NCBI GenBank assembly: GCA_027493405.1
Contig: JAOSKV010000001.1
Span: 195,844 to 259,843, forward strand
Direction: 5' to 3'
DNA from: FEB-22 sp003105195
Lineage (GTDB): Bacteria; Pseudomonadota; Alphaproteobacteria; Rhizobiales; Xanthobacteraceae
Length of the DNA: 64,000 nucleotides
Shown here: positions 18,778 through 27,813 of the stretch, one piece after another
How positions within the stretch are numbered: the first letter of the stretch is position 1
How the letters are laid out: each line of letters starts with the position of its first letter
Position numbers and translations under genes: made by a program
The notes under the pieces: model-generated
Told to the model about the DNA's origin: nothing
Database searches by the model: none
Seen by the model: only the letters and a program-made list of their open reading frames with translations

Positions 18778-21234
18778 ATGAGGCTTCTGCTTCGCTTCTT
18801 CGGTTGGATCTTCGCGCTCGGGACCGTCGTGTTCCTGGTCGGCATCGCGGCCGCCGCCGGGCTGCTCTGGCACTATTCCAAGGACCTGCCCGACTACTCC
18901 CAGCTCCAGGACTACGAGCCGCCCGTGATGACGCGGGTGCACGCCACCGACGGCGCGCTGGTCGCCGAATACGCCCGCGAGCGGCGCCTCTATTTGCCGA
19001 TCCAGGCGGTGCCGAAGCAGGTGATCAGCGCCTTCATCGCGGCCGAGGACAAGAACTTCTACGACCACGGCGGCCTCGACTTCCAGGGCATCGCCCGCGC
19101 CGCGCTGGCATTCGCGCAGAACTACGGCACCAACCGGCGGCCCCAGGGCGCCTCCACGATCACCCAGCAGGTCGCCAAGAACTTCCTTTTGACCAACGAG
19201 GTCTCGATCGCGCGCAAGATCAAGGAAGCGCTGCTCGCCATGAAGATCGAGCGGACCTTCTCCAAGGACAAGATCCTCGAGCTCTATCTCAACGAGATCT
19301 ATCTCGGGCTCGGCGCCTACGGGGTGGCCGCCGCCTCGCTGCTCTATTTCGACAAGTCGGTGCACGAGCTGACCGTGGCCGAGGCCGCCTACCTCGCGGC
19401 GCTGCCCAAGGCGCCGAACAACTATCATCCGTTCCGCCAGCGCGACCGCGCCATCGAACGGCGCAACTACGTCGTCGACCGCATGGTCGAGGACGGCTAC
19501 GTGAAGCCGGCCGACGGCGAGAAGGCCAAGAAGGAGCCGCTCAACGTCACGCCGCGCCCGACCGGCGCGCACATCTTCGCGGCCGAATACTTCGCCGAGG
19601 AGGTGCGCCGCGAGCTCTACGACCGCTACGGCGAGCAGAAGCTCTACGAGGGCGGCCTCTCGGTCCGCACCACCCTCGACCCCAAGCTCCAGGTCTCGGC
19701 GCGCAAGGCGCTGGTCGACGGGCTCGTGAAGTACGACGAGGCGCGCGGCTATCGCGGCGCGGTCGCCAAGCTCGAGCCCGGCGGCGACTGGGGCGTGAAG
19801 CTCGCCGAGGTCAAGGCGCTGTCCGACATCGCGCCCTGGCGGCTCGCGGTGGTGCTCGAGACCGGCGACCAGGCGGCGCGCATCGGCTTCCAGCCGGCGC
19901 GCGAGCCGGGCGGCGCCGTCGCGAAGGAGCGCGAGGTCGGCATCGTGCCCCTCGACGGCGTGAAGTGGGTCAAGTCGATCGCCAGCCAGCCGCGCGGCCG
20001 CGTCACCGGGAAGGTGTCGCAGGTGCTGGAGCCGGGCGACGTCATCTATGTCGAGCCCCTCGACAAGGACCAGAACACCTGGCGCCTGCGCCAGGTGCCG
20101 GAGGTGTCCGGCGCGATCGTCGCCATGGACCCCTGGACCGGCCGCGTGCACGCTCTCGTCGGCGGCTTCTCCTACGACCAGAGCCAGTTCAATCGCGCCA
20201 CCCAGGCGCTGCGCCAGCCCGGCTCCGCCTTCAAGCCGTTCGTCTATGCGGCGGCCCTCGACAACGGCTACACGCCCTCGACCGTGGTTCTCGACGCGCC
20301 CATCGAGGTGGACCAGGGCCCCGGCGCCGGCATTTGGCGGCCCGAGAACTACTCCCACAAGTTCTACGGCCCGCAGACCCTGCGCTTCGGCATCGAGCAC
20401 TCGCGCAACGTCATGACGGTGCGGCTCGCCCAGGACGTCGGCATGCCGCTGATCGGGGAATACGCCAAGCGCTTCGGCGTCTACGACGACCTGCCGCCCT
20501 ATCTCTCCTTCGCGCTCGGCGCCGGCGAGACCACGGTGCTGCGCATGGTGAGCGCCTACGCGATGTTCGCGAACGGCGGCAAGCGCATCAAGCCGACGCT
20601 GATCGACCGCATCCAGGACCGCTACGGCAAGACCATCTTCAAGCACGACCAGCGCGAATGTCGCGGCTGCAGCGCCCGCAAGTGGGAGGGCCAGCCCGAG
20701 CCCGCTTTGGTCGACCGGCGCGAGCAGGTGCTCGACCCGATGACCGCCTACCAGATCACCTCGATGATGGAAGGCGTGGTGCTGCGCGGCACCGCCACGT
20801 CGCTGCGCGAGCTCAACAAGCCGATCGCCGGCAAGACCGGCACCACCAATGACGAGAAGGATGTCTGGTTCATCGGCTTCTCGGCCGACCTCGTGGTCGG
20901 CGTCTATATCGGCCACGACAAGCCGAAGCCGCTCGGCCGCGGCGTCGCGGGCGGCAACACGGCGGCGCCGATCGTGAAGGAGTTCATGAAGGTGGCGCTC
21001 GCCGACAAGCCCGGCGTGCCGTTCAAGGTGCCGGCGGGCATCAAGCTCATCCGCATCGACCCCAAGTCCGGCCTGCGCGCGGGCCCGGGCCAGGCCGCGA
21101 TCATCGAGGCCTTCAAGCCCGGCACCGCGCCGCCCGACTCCTACTCGATCGTCGGCTATGGCGACGGGCAGGGGGGCGCGGTCTCGCCCGAGGCCGAGCG
21201 CGCCATCCGCTCGGGGACGGGTGGGCTGTACTGA
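18778..21234 (+). CDS. mrcA: Penicillin-binding protein 1A, bifunctional transglycosylase/transpeptidase
   Basis: 818 residues. One N-terminal membrane anchor (about 7-31) is followed by the GT51 glycosyltransferase: catalytic E90 in AAEDKNFYDHGG, then GASTITQQVAKN and LELYLNEIYLGLGAYG. A linker/OB region lies at about 330-440. The transpeptidase has the SxxK serine S483 in PGSAFKPF, the SRN motif in IEHSRNVMTV and KTGTT at 686-690. It polymerises and cross-links peptidoglycan at the outer face of the inner membrane. The gene follows amiC by 187 bases on the same strand, so a wall-synthesis pair is likely. All catalytic motifs are intact. Confidence 0.97.
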   Translation: MRLLLRFFGWIFALGTVVFLVGIAAAAGLLWHYSKDLPDYSQLQDYEPPVMTRVHATDGALVAEYARERRLYLPIQAVPKQVISAFIAAEDKNFYDHGGLDFQGIARAALAFAQNYGTNRRPQGASTITQQVAKNFLLTNEVSIARKIKEALLAMKIERTFSKDKILELYLNEIYLGLGAYGVAAASLLYFDKSVHELTVAEAAYLAALPKAPNNYHPFRQRDRAIERRNYVVDRMVEDGYVKPADGEKAKKEPLNVTPRPTGAHIFAAEYFAEEVRRELYDRYGEQKLYEGGLSVRTTLDPKLQVSARKALVDGLVKYDEARGYRGAVAKLEPGGDWGVKLAEVKALSDIAPWRLAVVLETGDQAARIGFQPAREPGGAVAKEREVGIVPLDGVKWVKSIASQPRGRVTGKVSQVLEPGDVIYVEPLDKDQNTWRLRQVPEVSGAIVAMDPWTGRVHALVGGFSYDQSQFNRATQALRQPGSAFKPFVYAAALDNGYTPSTVVLDAPIEVDQGPGAGIWRPENYSHKFYGPQTLRFGIEHSRNVMTVRLAQDVGMPLIGEYAKRFGVYDDLPPYLSFALGAGETTVLRMVSAYAMFANGGKRIKPTLIDRIQDRYGKTIFKHDQRECRGCSARKWEGQPEPALVDRREQVLDPMTAYQITSMMEGVVLRGTATSLRELNKPIAGKTGTTNDEKDVWFIGFSADLVVGVYIGHDKPKPLGRGVAGGNTAAPIVKEFMKVALADKPGVPFKVPAGIKLIRIDPKSGLRAGPGQAAIIEAFKPGTAPPDSYSIVGYGDGQGGAVSPEAERAIRSGTGGLY

Positions 21235-21248
21235 GCGGCGTGCGGTAG

Positions 21249-21280
21249 GGTGCAATAGCCGCGCAGCGGCGTATTGCACC
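21249..21280. repeat. Perfect palindromic hairpin downstream of mrcA
   Basis: GGTGCAATA and TATTGCACC flank GCCGC-GCA-GCGGC, giving a nearly uninterrupted 14 bp stem with a three-base loop. It lies 15 bases after the mrcA stop and before a convergent gene. It can act as a bidirectional terminator or mRNA end protector; I recall similar TGCAATA palindromes as intergenic repeats in Rhizobiales, unverified here. Confidence 0.6.
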
Positions 21281-21448
21281 ATGCGACCGCATGCGTGCGG
21301 GGAACTTCCGCCGGTGCGATACGCGCGCCTTGCGCCGCGCTATCGCCCCCTACGCGCGCCCGGCGGCCGCCCGTTGAATCGGAATCTGAAGGACTCGAAT
21401 CCGAATCTCAGCCGGCGTCGCCAAGCCCTTGCGACGACTCGCCGACCT

Positions 21449-22165
21449 TCAGGTCCGCGCCGCCTTCCAGGCCTCGTATTCCGTCTGGGTCTCGGCGTCC
21501 GGCGGGTAGAGGCCGAAGATCGAGCGGCCTTCGCGCACCTTCAGGCTGACGAACTCCTCGAAGGCTTCCTGGGCGGCGGCGTCGCGCGCGACCTCTTCGG
21601 CGAGATTCGCCGGGATCACCACCACGCCCTCGGCGTCGCCGACCACGACGTCGCCCGGGAACACCGGCACGCCGCCGCAGCCGATCGGCAGGTTGAGGTC
21701 GACCGCGTGATGCTTGATCAGGTTGGTGGGCGCCGAGGGCGCGCGGCAATAGGCCGGGAAGGGGAGCCGCGCGATCTCGGCCGAGTCCCTCAAGCCCCCG
21801 TCGGTCACGACGCCGGCGACGCCGCGCCTCATCATGCGGGTCACCAGGATGCCGCCGGCCGAGGCCGCGCTCGCGTCGCCGCGGCAGTCCATCACCAGCA
21901 CGCAGCCGGCCGGGACGTCCTCCACGGCCTTGCGCTGGGGATGGCTGCGGTCCTTGAACACGTCGAGCACGTCGAGGTCCTCGCGCGCCGGGATGTAGCG
22001 CAGCGTATAGGCCTCCCCCACCATCGGCGGCGCCTCCGGATTGAGCGGCCGCGCGCCCTGGATGAAGACGTTGCGGAAGCCGCGCTTGAACATCTGCGTG
22101 GTCAGCGTGGCGGTGCTCACCGTCTTCAGGAGCGCGCGGGCCTCCTGGCTCAAGCGTGCGGTCAT
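21449..22165 (-). CDS. RraA-like family protein (HMG/CHA aldolase fold)
   Basis: 238 residues starting MTARLSQEARALLKTVSTAT. The RraA-fold signatures are MVGEAYTLRYIP, the glycine-rich GCVLVMDCRGDASAASAGGI, GVVTDGGLRDSAEI with the conserved Arg and Asp that bind metal and substrate, GCGGVPVFPGDVVVGDAEGV and a C-terminal helix. Members split into RNase E inhibitors (RraA) and class II pyruvate aldolases acting on 4-hydroxy-4-methyl-2-oxoglutarate or similar acids. The N-terminal extension and conserved G-x20-R-D pattern favour the aldolase/decarboxylase branch. Its position near rne is not evidence for RNase E control. It diverges from prfB with 120 bases between starts. Confidence 0.85.
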   Translation of the reverse strand: MTARLSQEARALLKTVSTATLTTQMFKRGFRNVFIQGARPLNPEAPPMVGEAYTLRYIPAREDLDVLDVFKDRSHPQRKAVEDVPAGCVLVMDCRGDASAASAGGILVTRMMRRGVAGVVTDGGLRDSAEIARLPFPAYCRAPSAPTNLIKHHAVDLNLPIGCGGVPVFPGDVVVGDAEGVVVIPANLAEEVARDAAAQEAFEEFVSLKVREGRSIFGLYPPDAETQTEYEAWKAART

Positions 22166-22285
22166 GGACGTACCCCCTGTTGCGGCCCTTTTCTTCCACG
22201 CGCCGCCCCCGGCGTCCATGGCTCCGAGGTTGCGCGGCCCGGCCCGGACCGCTACATCCAGGCCCGTGGGGCAGACGGAATCGCC

Positions 22286-23417
22286 ATGCGCGCCGAGGTT
22301 CAGAAGCTCGTCGAGGAGATCAAGCAGTCGGCCGGGCTGCTGAGGAGGCATCTTTGACGTCGACCAGGCGAAGGCGCGGCTCGCCGAGCTGAACAAGCAG
22401 GCCGAAGACCCCGCGCTCTGGAACGACCCGCAGACCGCGAGCCGGCTGATGCAGGAGCGCACCGCGCTCGAGGACAGCCTCGGCGCGCTCTCCCGCATCG
22501 ATCGCGAGCTCGAGGACCAGGCCGGCATGATCGAGCTCGGCGAGGCCGAGGGCGATGCGGCGGTCGTGGCCGAGGCCGAGGAGGCCCTGCGCCGCCTCAA
22601 GGCCGAGGTGGCGCGGCGCGAGCTCGAGGCGCTGCTCTCGGGCGAGGCGGACCACAACGACACCTATCTCGAGGTCCATGCCGGCGCCGGCGGCACCGAG
22701 AGCCAGGACTGGGCCGCGATGCTGCTGCGCATGTACACGCGCTGGGCCGAGCAGCACGGCTACAAGGTCGAGTGGCTCGAGGAGACCCCGGGCGAGGAGG
22801 CCGGCCTCAAGTCGGCGACCGTGCAGATCAAGGGCCACAACGCCTATGGCTGGCTCAAGAGCGAGAACGGCGTGCACCGCCTGGTGCGCATCTCGCCGTT
22901 CGACTCCAACGCCCGCCGCCACACCTCGTTCGCCAGCGTGAACGTCTATCCGGTGGTCGACGACCGCATCGTCATCGACGTCAATGAAGCCGACGTCCGC
23001 GTCGACACCATGCGGGCGGGCGGCGCCGGCGGCCAGCACGTCAACAAGACCGAATCCGCGATCCGGCTCACCCACATCCCGACCAACACCGTGGTGCTGT
23101 GCCAGAACGACCGCTCCCAGCACCGCAACCGCGCCCAGGCCTGGGACATGCTGCGCGCCAAGCTCTACGAGCGCGAGCTCAAGCGGCGCGAGGCGCAGGC
23201 GGCGGCCGAGCAGGCCGCCAAGACCGACATCGGCTGGGGCCACCAGATCCGCTCCTACGTGCTGCAGCCCTACCAGATGGTGAAGGACCTGCGCACCGGC
23301 GTCTCCACCTCCAACACCGCCGCCGTGCTCGACGGCGACCTCGACGAGTTCATGGGCGCCGCCCTCGCCCACAAGGCCTTCGGCGGCGAGCCGAAAGTGG
23401 TCGAGGACGTGGAGTAG
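22286..23417 (+). CDS. prfB: Peptide chain release factor 2, made by programmed +1 frameshift
   Basis: The zero frame runs from ATG 22286 for 23 codons (MRAEVQKLVEEIKQSAGLLR, RHL) to an in-frame TGA at 22355-22357. Reading resumes in the +1 frame at GAC 22356, giving 376 residues in all, the normal RF2 length. RF2 marks are the SPF stop-recognition tripeptide in RISPFDSNARRHTSFASV and the GGQ peptidyl-hydrolysis motif in GAGGQHVNKTESAIRL. RF2 reads UGA and UAA, so low RF2 favours the frameshift and restores its own level. A second frame (from 22449) alone would miss the N-terminal domain. The gene converges with the GGDEF-EAL gene. Confidence 0.98.
22343..22358 (+). promoter_or_regulatory. 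prfB programmed +1 frameshift site
   Basis: An internal Shine-Dalgarno AGGAGG (22343-22348) is followed directly by CAT CTT TGA C, so CTT sits in the P site with UGA in the A site. This is the same spacing as the Escherichia coli site, where the SD is AGGGGG and the slip is CUU to UUU at UGA-C. Confidence 0.97.
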
Positions 23418-23431
23418 AGCCGCGGTGCCGA

Positions 23432-23471
23432 GGCGGGTGGGCGAAGCGAGACCCGGGTAGTCCGACCCGCC
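23432..23471. terminator. Inverted repeat between convergent prfB and the GGDEF-EAL gene
   Basis: GGCGGGT (23432-23438) and ACCCGCC (23465-23471) face each other across a 26-base loop that also contains ACCCGGG. The element lies in the 65-base gap between the two stops. It resembles the other GGGCGAGCG/CCCGGG repeats in this window, and bidirectional termination is inferred. Confidence 0.4.
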
Positions 23472-23482
23472 ACGGGCCGAAG

Positions 23483-25441
23483 TCACGCCGCCGAGGTGGC
23501 GGCGAGGGGCGGTGCCAGCAGGCGGGCGATCTCGTGGGCCGGCTGCGGCGTGCCGAACAGGCGGCCCTGGCCGTCGGTGCAGCCGAGGGCGCATAGCGCC
23601 TCGAGCTGACGCGGATTGTCGACGCCCTGCGCCACCGTGCTGGTGCCGAGCCGCTGGCCGAGATCGCTCACGGCGCCGACGATGGCCGCGCAGTCCGGCC
23701 GCAGCAGCAGCTCGCTCACGAAGGCGCCGTCGATCTTGATGCGGTCGAACGGGAAGGTGCGCAGGTAGCTGAGCGACCCGTAGCCGGTGCCGAAATCGTC
23801 GAGCGTCATGGTGACGCCGAGATTGCGCAGCTGGTGCAGCATCGCGAGGTTGTGCAGGTGCTCCTCGAGCAGCACGGTCTCGGTCACCTCGATCTCCAGG
23901 CGCTGCGGCGGCAGGCCGGACTCGGCCAGCGCCTCGGTCACGAGGTCGACCAGGTTGCGGTCCTTGAACTGCGCCGGCGCGAGGTTGACCGCCACCTTGG
24001 CGTGGCCCGGCCAGGCCGCCGCGTCGCGGCAGGCCTTGTTGAGCAGCCACTCGCCGAGCCGCACCATCATACGGATGCCCTCGGCGGCGCGCATCAGCTC
24101 GGCCGCCGACATGTGGGCGTATTTCGGATGGCTCCAGCGCAGCAGCGCCTCGACCGCGAAGATCTCGCGGGTGGCGAGCGACACGATCGGCTGATAGGCG
24201 AGCTGAAGCTCGTCGCGCTCGATCGCCCGCTGCAGGTCGTATTCGAGCGTGCGCCGCGCGCGCACCTCGGCGTCCATGGCGGGCTCGAACAGGCGGAAGC
24301 AGTTGCGGCCCGCGGCCTTCGCCCGGTAGAGCGCGAGGTCGGCGTTGCGCATCAACTCGTCCGGCTCGGTGCCGTCGTTCGGGGCGAGGGCGATGCCGAT
24401 GCTGGTGCCGATGGTGACGGACTTGCCGTCGATCTCGTAGGGCGCCTTGAGCGCGTCGAGCAGGCGGGTCGCGAGGCTGGCGACGTCCTCCTGGCGCGCG
24501 ACCACCGACTGCAGGATCGCGAACTCGTCGCCGCCGACGCGCGCCACCGTGTCGGTCTCGCGCGTGACCTCGCCCAGCCGCCGCGCCACCGCCTGCAGCA
24601 GCAGGTCGCCGGCCGCGTGCCCGAGCGTGTCGTTCACGGGCTTGAACTTGTCGAGGTCGAGGCAGAACACCGCGAAGCGCTCGCCGTGCCGGCGCAGGCG
24701 CGCGGCCGCCTTGCCGAGATCCTCGCGCAGCACCGCGCGGTTGGCGAGGTCGGTGAGCGTGTCGCGGCGCGCCAGGTGGACCAGGCGCTGCTCGTTGCGC
24801 CGGCGCTCGGTGATGTCCGTGAAGGTGCGCACCATGCCGCCGTCCGCGAGCACGACGCTGCGCACCTCGAGCACCGTGCCGTTCGGCCGCGTGCGCTCGT
24901 AGACGTTCACCCGCCCCGGCGCGTCGCCCGGCATGCCGCCCGCGACGATGAAGTCGCGCAGCTGCGGCTCGAGCGCGGCGCCGTCGGGCCCGAACTCGCC
25001 CGCCGCCCACTGGTGCGCGAGCAGATCGTCGAACCGCCAGCGGCCCACCAGGAAGTGCTCGGGCAGGTCGAGCAGCTGGGCCGCCTTGCGGTTGATCACC
25101 GAGAGGTTGCGCGCCCCGTCGACCATCATGATGCCCTGGCTCATGTTGTCGAGGGTGACCTCGAGGTCGCGCGCGGCCTCGCGCGCATGGGCCTCGCTCG
25201 CCGCGTGCGCCCGCTCGAGTCGCAGGCGGTGGCGCAGGGCGAGGGCGACGCCGCCGAGGATCAGGAGCGTCGCCAGCGTGGCGACCGCAAAGACCGGCGG
25301 ACGCGACGCGCCGTCGAGGAGGAGCGCCGCCCCGGCCCAGACCAGCGCGACCATCGCGGCCCCGAGCAGGACCACGGGCCGCCGCAGCGGCCGCAAGCGC
25401 TGGCCTGGCACGTCCGGCGTCGCGGCGGCTTGCTGGTGCAT
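23483..25441 (-). CDS. Membrane PAS-GGDEF-EAL protein with altered EAL base
   Basis: 652 residues from ATG 25441. Two membrane helices (about 23-67) precede a PAS-like sensor (LDNMSQGIMMVDGARNLSVINRKAA) and an FTDITERRRNEQRL coupling helix. The GGDEF motif is intact at 303-307 (ARVGGDEF). The EAL domain begins AVEALLRWSHP (E431 on) and keeps NLAPAQF, EVTETVLL, DDFGTGYGSLSYL and IKIDGAFV. The usual EGVE motif reads AQGVDN, so the glutamate used as general base in characterised EAL phosphodiesterases is Q605. The likely outcome is c-di-GMP synthesis with weak or lost hydrolysis, or c-di-GMP sensing by the EAL part. An upstream ATG at 25519 is less likely. Confidence 0.9.
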   Translation of the reverse strand: MHQQAAATPDVPGQRLRPLRRPVVLLGAAMVALVWAGAALLLDGASRPPVFAVATLATLLILGGVALALRHRLRLERAHAASEAHAREAARDLEVTLDNMSQGIMMVDGARNLSVINRKAAQLLDLPEHFLVGRWRFDDLLAHQWAAGEFGPDGAALEPQLRDFIVAGGMPGDAPGRVNVYERTRPNGTVLEVRSVVLADGGMVRTFTDITERRRNEQRLVHLARRDTLTDLANRAVLREDLGKAAARLRRHGERFAVFCLDLDKFKPVNDTLGHAAGDLLLQAVARRLGEVTRETDTVARVGGDEFAILQSVVARQEDVASLATRLLDALKAPYEIDGKSVTIGTSIGIALAPNDGTEPDELMRNADLALYRAKAAGRNCFRLFEPAMDAEVRARRTLEYDLQRAIERDELQLAYQPIVSLATREIFAVEALLRWSHPKYAHMSAAELMRAAEGIRMMVRLGEWLLNKACRDAAAWPGHAKVAVNLAPAQFKDRNLVDLVTEALAESGLPPQRLEIEVTETVLLEEHLHNLAMLHQLRNLGVTMTLDDFGTGYGSLSYLRTFPFDRIKIDGAFVSELLLRPDCAAIVGAVSDLGQRLGTSTVAQGVDNPRQLEALCALGCTDGQGRLFGTPQPAHEIARLLAPPLAATSAA

Positions 25442-25548
25442 GGCGCTGTCGTGCCACGACCGCGTTATTTTTCTCTTGTGAGGAGCGTTAGGATCGCGCG
25501 GAGTTTTGCCGCATTCCACGCCGCCACCCGGGCGAAATGCCGATGGGA

Positions 25549-26886
25549 TCAGAGCTTCTCGCCGAGACGCACGCCGGCGCGCAGGAATTTCTGCGGATCC
25601 ACCGGGTCGCCGTCGACGCGGGTCTCGTAGTGCAGGTGCGGGCCCGTCGAGCGGCCCGTGGAGCCGAGGCGTCCCACGATCTGCCCGATGCGCACGCTCT
25701 GCCCGACTTTCACCTCGACGGCCGAGAGATGGGCATAGCGCGTCGTGAAGCCGTTGCCGTGGTCGATCTCCACCATCTTGCCGTAGCCGCCGTTCCAGCC
25801 CGCATGGGCGACGGTGCCGGTCGCGGTGGCGCGGATCGGATCGCCGGTGTCGCCGCGGAAGTCGAGGCCCGTATGCATGGCGGGCGAGCGCAGGAACGGG
25901 TCGAGCCTCACGCCGAAGCCCGAGGTGGTCTCGACCGGGCCGTGCAGCGGACGGCGCAGCGGCACCGCGCCGAGCGTCCGGGTCAGCCGCTCGACCTGGC
26001 CGCGGGCGAGGCTGATGCGATAGAGCTGGCGGTCGAACTCGCCGGCGGCGAGCGCCCCGTTGGCCGGCACGAAGGGGCCGCCGGTGGCGCGGCCCTTCGC
26101 GGGCGGCGGCGCGACCTTGCCCATGTCGAGGCCGAGATCGGCGAGGATGCCGCGCATCTTCTTCGCCTTGACGTCGAAGCTCTCCTCCACGGCGTTGAGC
26201 GTCGCGATCTGCCGCGTCTCGACGCGGTCGAGCGAGGCGTTGAGCCGCGCCAGCACGCCCTGGAGCCCGCCGGACTGGTGCGCCGTCTGGATCGCGCCGG
26301 CCGGAGACGTACGCGACTCCAGTCGCGCCTCGCGCTCCGGCGGCGCCACCATGATCACGGTGTCGCTGATCGGGGAGGGTTTGGCGGGCGCGGCGCCCTC
26401 GGCGTGCGGTGCGGCCGGACGCGCCGCCGGCCTGACCGACCCGGTCGGCGTCGGATCGGGCAGCGACGACATCGCTGCCGCACGCGACTCGAGCGCGGCC
26501 TGGCGCCGCAGCACCTGCTCGAGCTTCTTCTCGTACTGCTCCTGGTCGAGCAGCTGCCGGCTCGCGAGCCGGTCGACCTGCGCGCGCAGCTCCGCGATGC
26601 GGTCCTCGTAGGCGTATTGCATGTCGGCCTGGCGCGCGAGCAGGCGCGTCAGCACGTCGTCGCGGAACGCGAAATAGGTGGCCGTGATCACCGACCAGCC
26701 CGCCATGATCACGAGCGTGCCGACGATGATCCAGAACGCGACCGGTCCGACGCGCACCTGCCGGCCCGCATGGCCGAGCGTCCAGCTGCCCGGCGCGGCG
26801 AGCACCGGCAAGAGCCCCTGCGGCGCGTGGGCGCCGGGGTGGCGGCGATGGTCGCCATAGGGAGGCCGGTTCGACCTGTGAGGCAT
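25549..26886 (-). CDS. M23 (LytM) family peptidoglycan endopeptidase, membrane-anchored
   Basis: 445 residues from MPHRSNRPPYG. One membrane helix (about 50-72, GPVAFWIIVGTLVIMAGWSV) is followed by a coiled coil (about 85-140, MQYAYEDRIAELRAQVDRLA and on), a low-complexity Pro/Ala linker, a second helical segment, and a C-terminal M23 domain. The zinc site is visible as HTGLDFRGDTGDPI and HLHYETRVDG, with RYAHLSAVEVKVGQSVR between. Coiled-coil M23 proteins either cut cross-bridges or activate amidases such as AmiC; the metal ligands here are intact, so it may be an active enzyme. Two CtrA-like sites lie upstream. Confidence 0.92.
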   Translation of the reverse strand: MPHRSNRPPYGDHRRHPGAHAPQGLLPVLAAPGSWTLGHAGRQVRVGPVAFWIIVGTLVIMAGWSVITATYFAFRDDVLTRLLARQADMQYAYEDRIAELRAQVDRLASRQLLDQEQYEKKLEQVLRRQAALESRAAAMSSLPDPTPTGSVRPAARPAAPHAEGAAPAKPSPISDTVIMVAPPEREARLESRTSPAGAIQTAHQSGGLQGVLARLNASLDRVETRQIATLNAVEESFDVKAKKMRGILADLGLDMGKVAPPPAKGRATGGPFVPANGALAAGEFDRQLYRISLARGQVERLTRTLGAVPLRRPLHGPVETTSGFGVRLDPFLRSPAMHTGLDFRGDTGDPIRATATGTVAHAGWNGGYGKMVEIDHGNGFTTRYAHLSAVEVKVGQSVRIGQIVGRLGSTGRSTGPHLHYETRVDGDPVDPQKFLRAGVRLGEKL

Positions 26887-26952
26887 CGAGGCTCCGCGCA
26901 CGGCCCCGCGCGGGGCCGGAACTTCCAATGCCGCGATCTCACCCCTCCATGG

Positions 26953-27026
26953 TTAATATTCCGGTAAGCGCAGCCGCATATGCGGCAAATTCCGTAGCGC
27001 CGGACGGGCGTTAACGGCTTGCTAAC
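26953..27026 (-). promoter_or_regulatory. Two CtrA-like sites upstream of the M23 gene
   Basis: Read on the minus strand, 26967-26952 gives TTAC-N7-TTAACC (one mismatch to TTAA-N7-TTAAC). On the plus strand 27011-27026 gives TTAA-N7-CTAAC (one mismatch). Both are within 140 bases of the M23 start. They are imperfect, so binding is a guess supported by the perfect site at amiC. Confidence 0.35.
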
Positions 27027-27097
27027 CGGGTCGCGCTGAGGTGGTGCGGCGGCACGGGCCGCAACGGGCGGGCGTCATGCGCCAGGATCGATCGCGG

Positions 27098-27568
27098 TCA
27101 CGACTCGCGCACGGCTTCCAGCACGGCCTCCGCATGGCCGTCGACCTTCACGTGGGTCCAGACCCGCGCGATGCGGCCGGCCGGGTCGATCAGCACCGTC
27201 GTGCGCCGGATCCCCATGTAGCGCCGCCCGAACAGGGTCTTCTCGCCCCAGACCCCGTAGGCCGCGAGCATCGCATGGGTCTCATCCGAGGCGAGCGGGG
27301 TGGTGAGGCCATGCCGGGCGGCGAAACGGCCCTGCGCCTTCACGGAATCGGCCGAGATTCCGATCACTTCGGTCGCCGCAGCGGCGAATTGCGGCTTCAG
27401 CCGGCTGAAGGCGATCGCCTCCTGGGTGCATCCCGGGGTGCCGGCCTTGGGATAGAAATAGAGCACGACCTTGCGGCCCCTCAGGTCCGCGAGCGCAATC
27501 TGCCCGCCGCCGGCGCTGGGCAGGGCGAAATCCGGGGCCGGCTCGCCGATTGCGGGTCCCGCGGGCAT
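27098..27568 (-). CDS. bcp: Thioredoxin-dependent peroxiredoxin (BCP/PrxQ), 1-Cys form
   Basis: 156 residues from the ATG at 27568, preceded by GGAAGG. The peroxiredoxin core is VVLYFYPKAGTPGCTQEAIA with the peroxidatic cysteine C47, followed by VIGISADSVKAQGRFAARHG and RRTTVLIDPAGRIARVW. Many BCPs have a resolving cysteine five residues on; here that position is I52, and no other cysteine is present. It would therefore act as a 1-Cys enzyme needing an external thiol. It reduces hydroperoxides in the cytoplasm. It is divergent from the YhdP-like gene. Confidence 0.94.
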   Translation of the reverse strand: MPAGPAIGEPAPDFALPSAGGGQIALADLRGRKVVLYFYPKAGTPGCTQEAIAFSRLKPQFAAAATEVIGISADSVKAQGRFAARHGLTTPLASDETHAMLAAYGVWGEKTLFGRRYMGIRRTTVLIDPAGRIARVWTHVKVDGHAEAVLEAVRES

Positions 27569-27813
27569 GTGCCTTCCTTTCGTCGTTTTCCACGGGTCAA
27601 TGGGCCGGGCGCGCCGCGCGGGGGACTCGGGGCGCGGTCCGCGCATATTCCGCCACGGGGGGCACCGCTTTGGCGTAGAATTTGCGGTCACGCACAGGTT
27701 TCGCATGCGGGCCCCACGGGGCCCGGCCCGGCCTCGAGACGGATGCGGGAACCGGCATCCCGGGCCGGGGGCGGCACGAAGGGGTGGCCGAAGGAGGGGA
27801 TGCCCGGCAGCGG

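Noticed and set aside
21235..21448. tRNA-like or sRNA gene in the gap after mrcA
   Set aside because: Only a palindrome is present; no cloverleaf, CCA end or promoter.
21449..22165. True RraA, inhibitor of RNase E, because rne is near
   Set aside because: The gene is 5 kb away, in another unit, and its motifs fit the aldolase branch as well or better.
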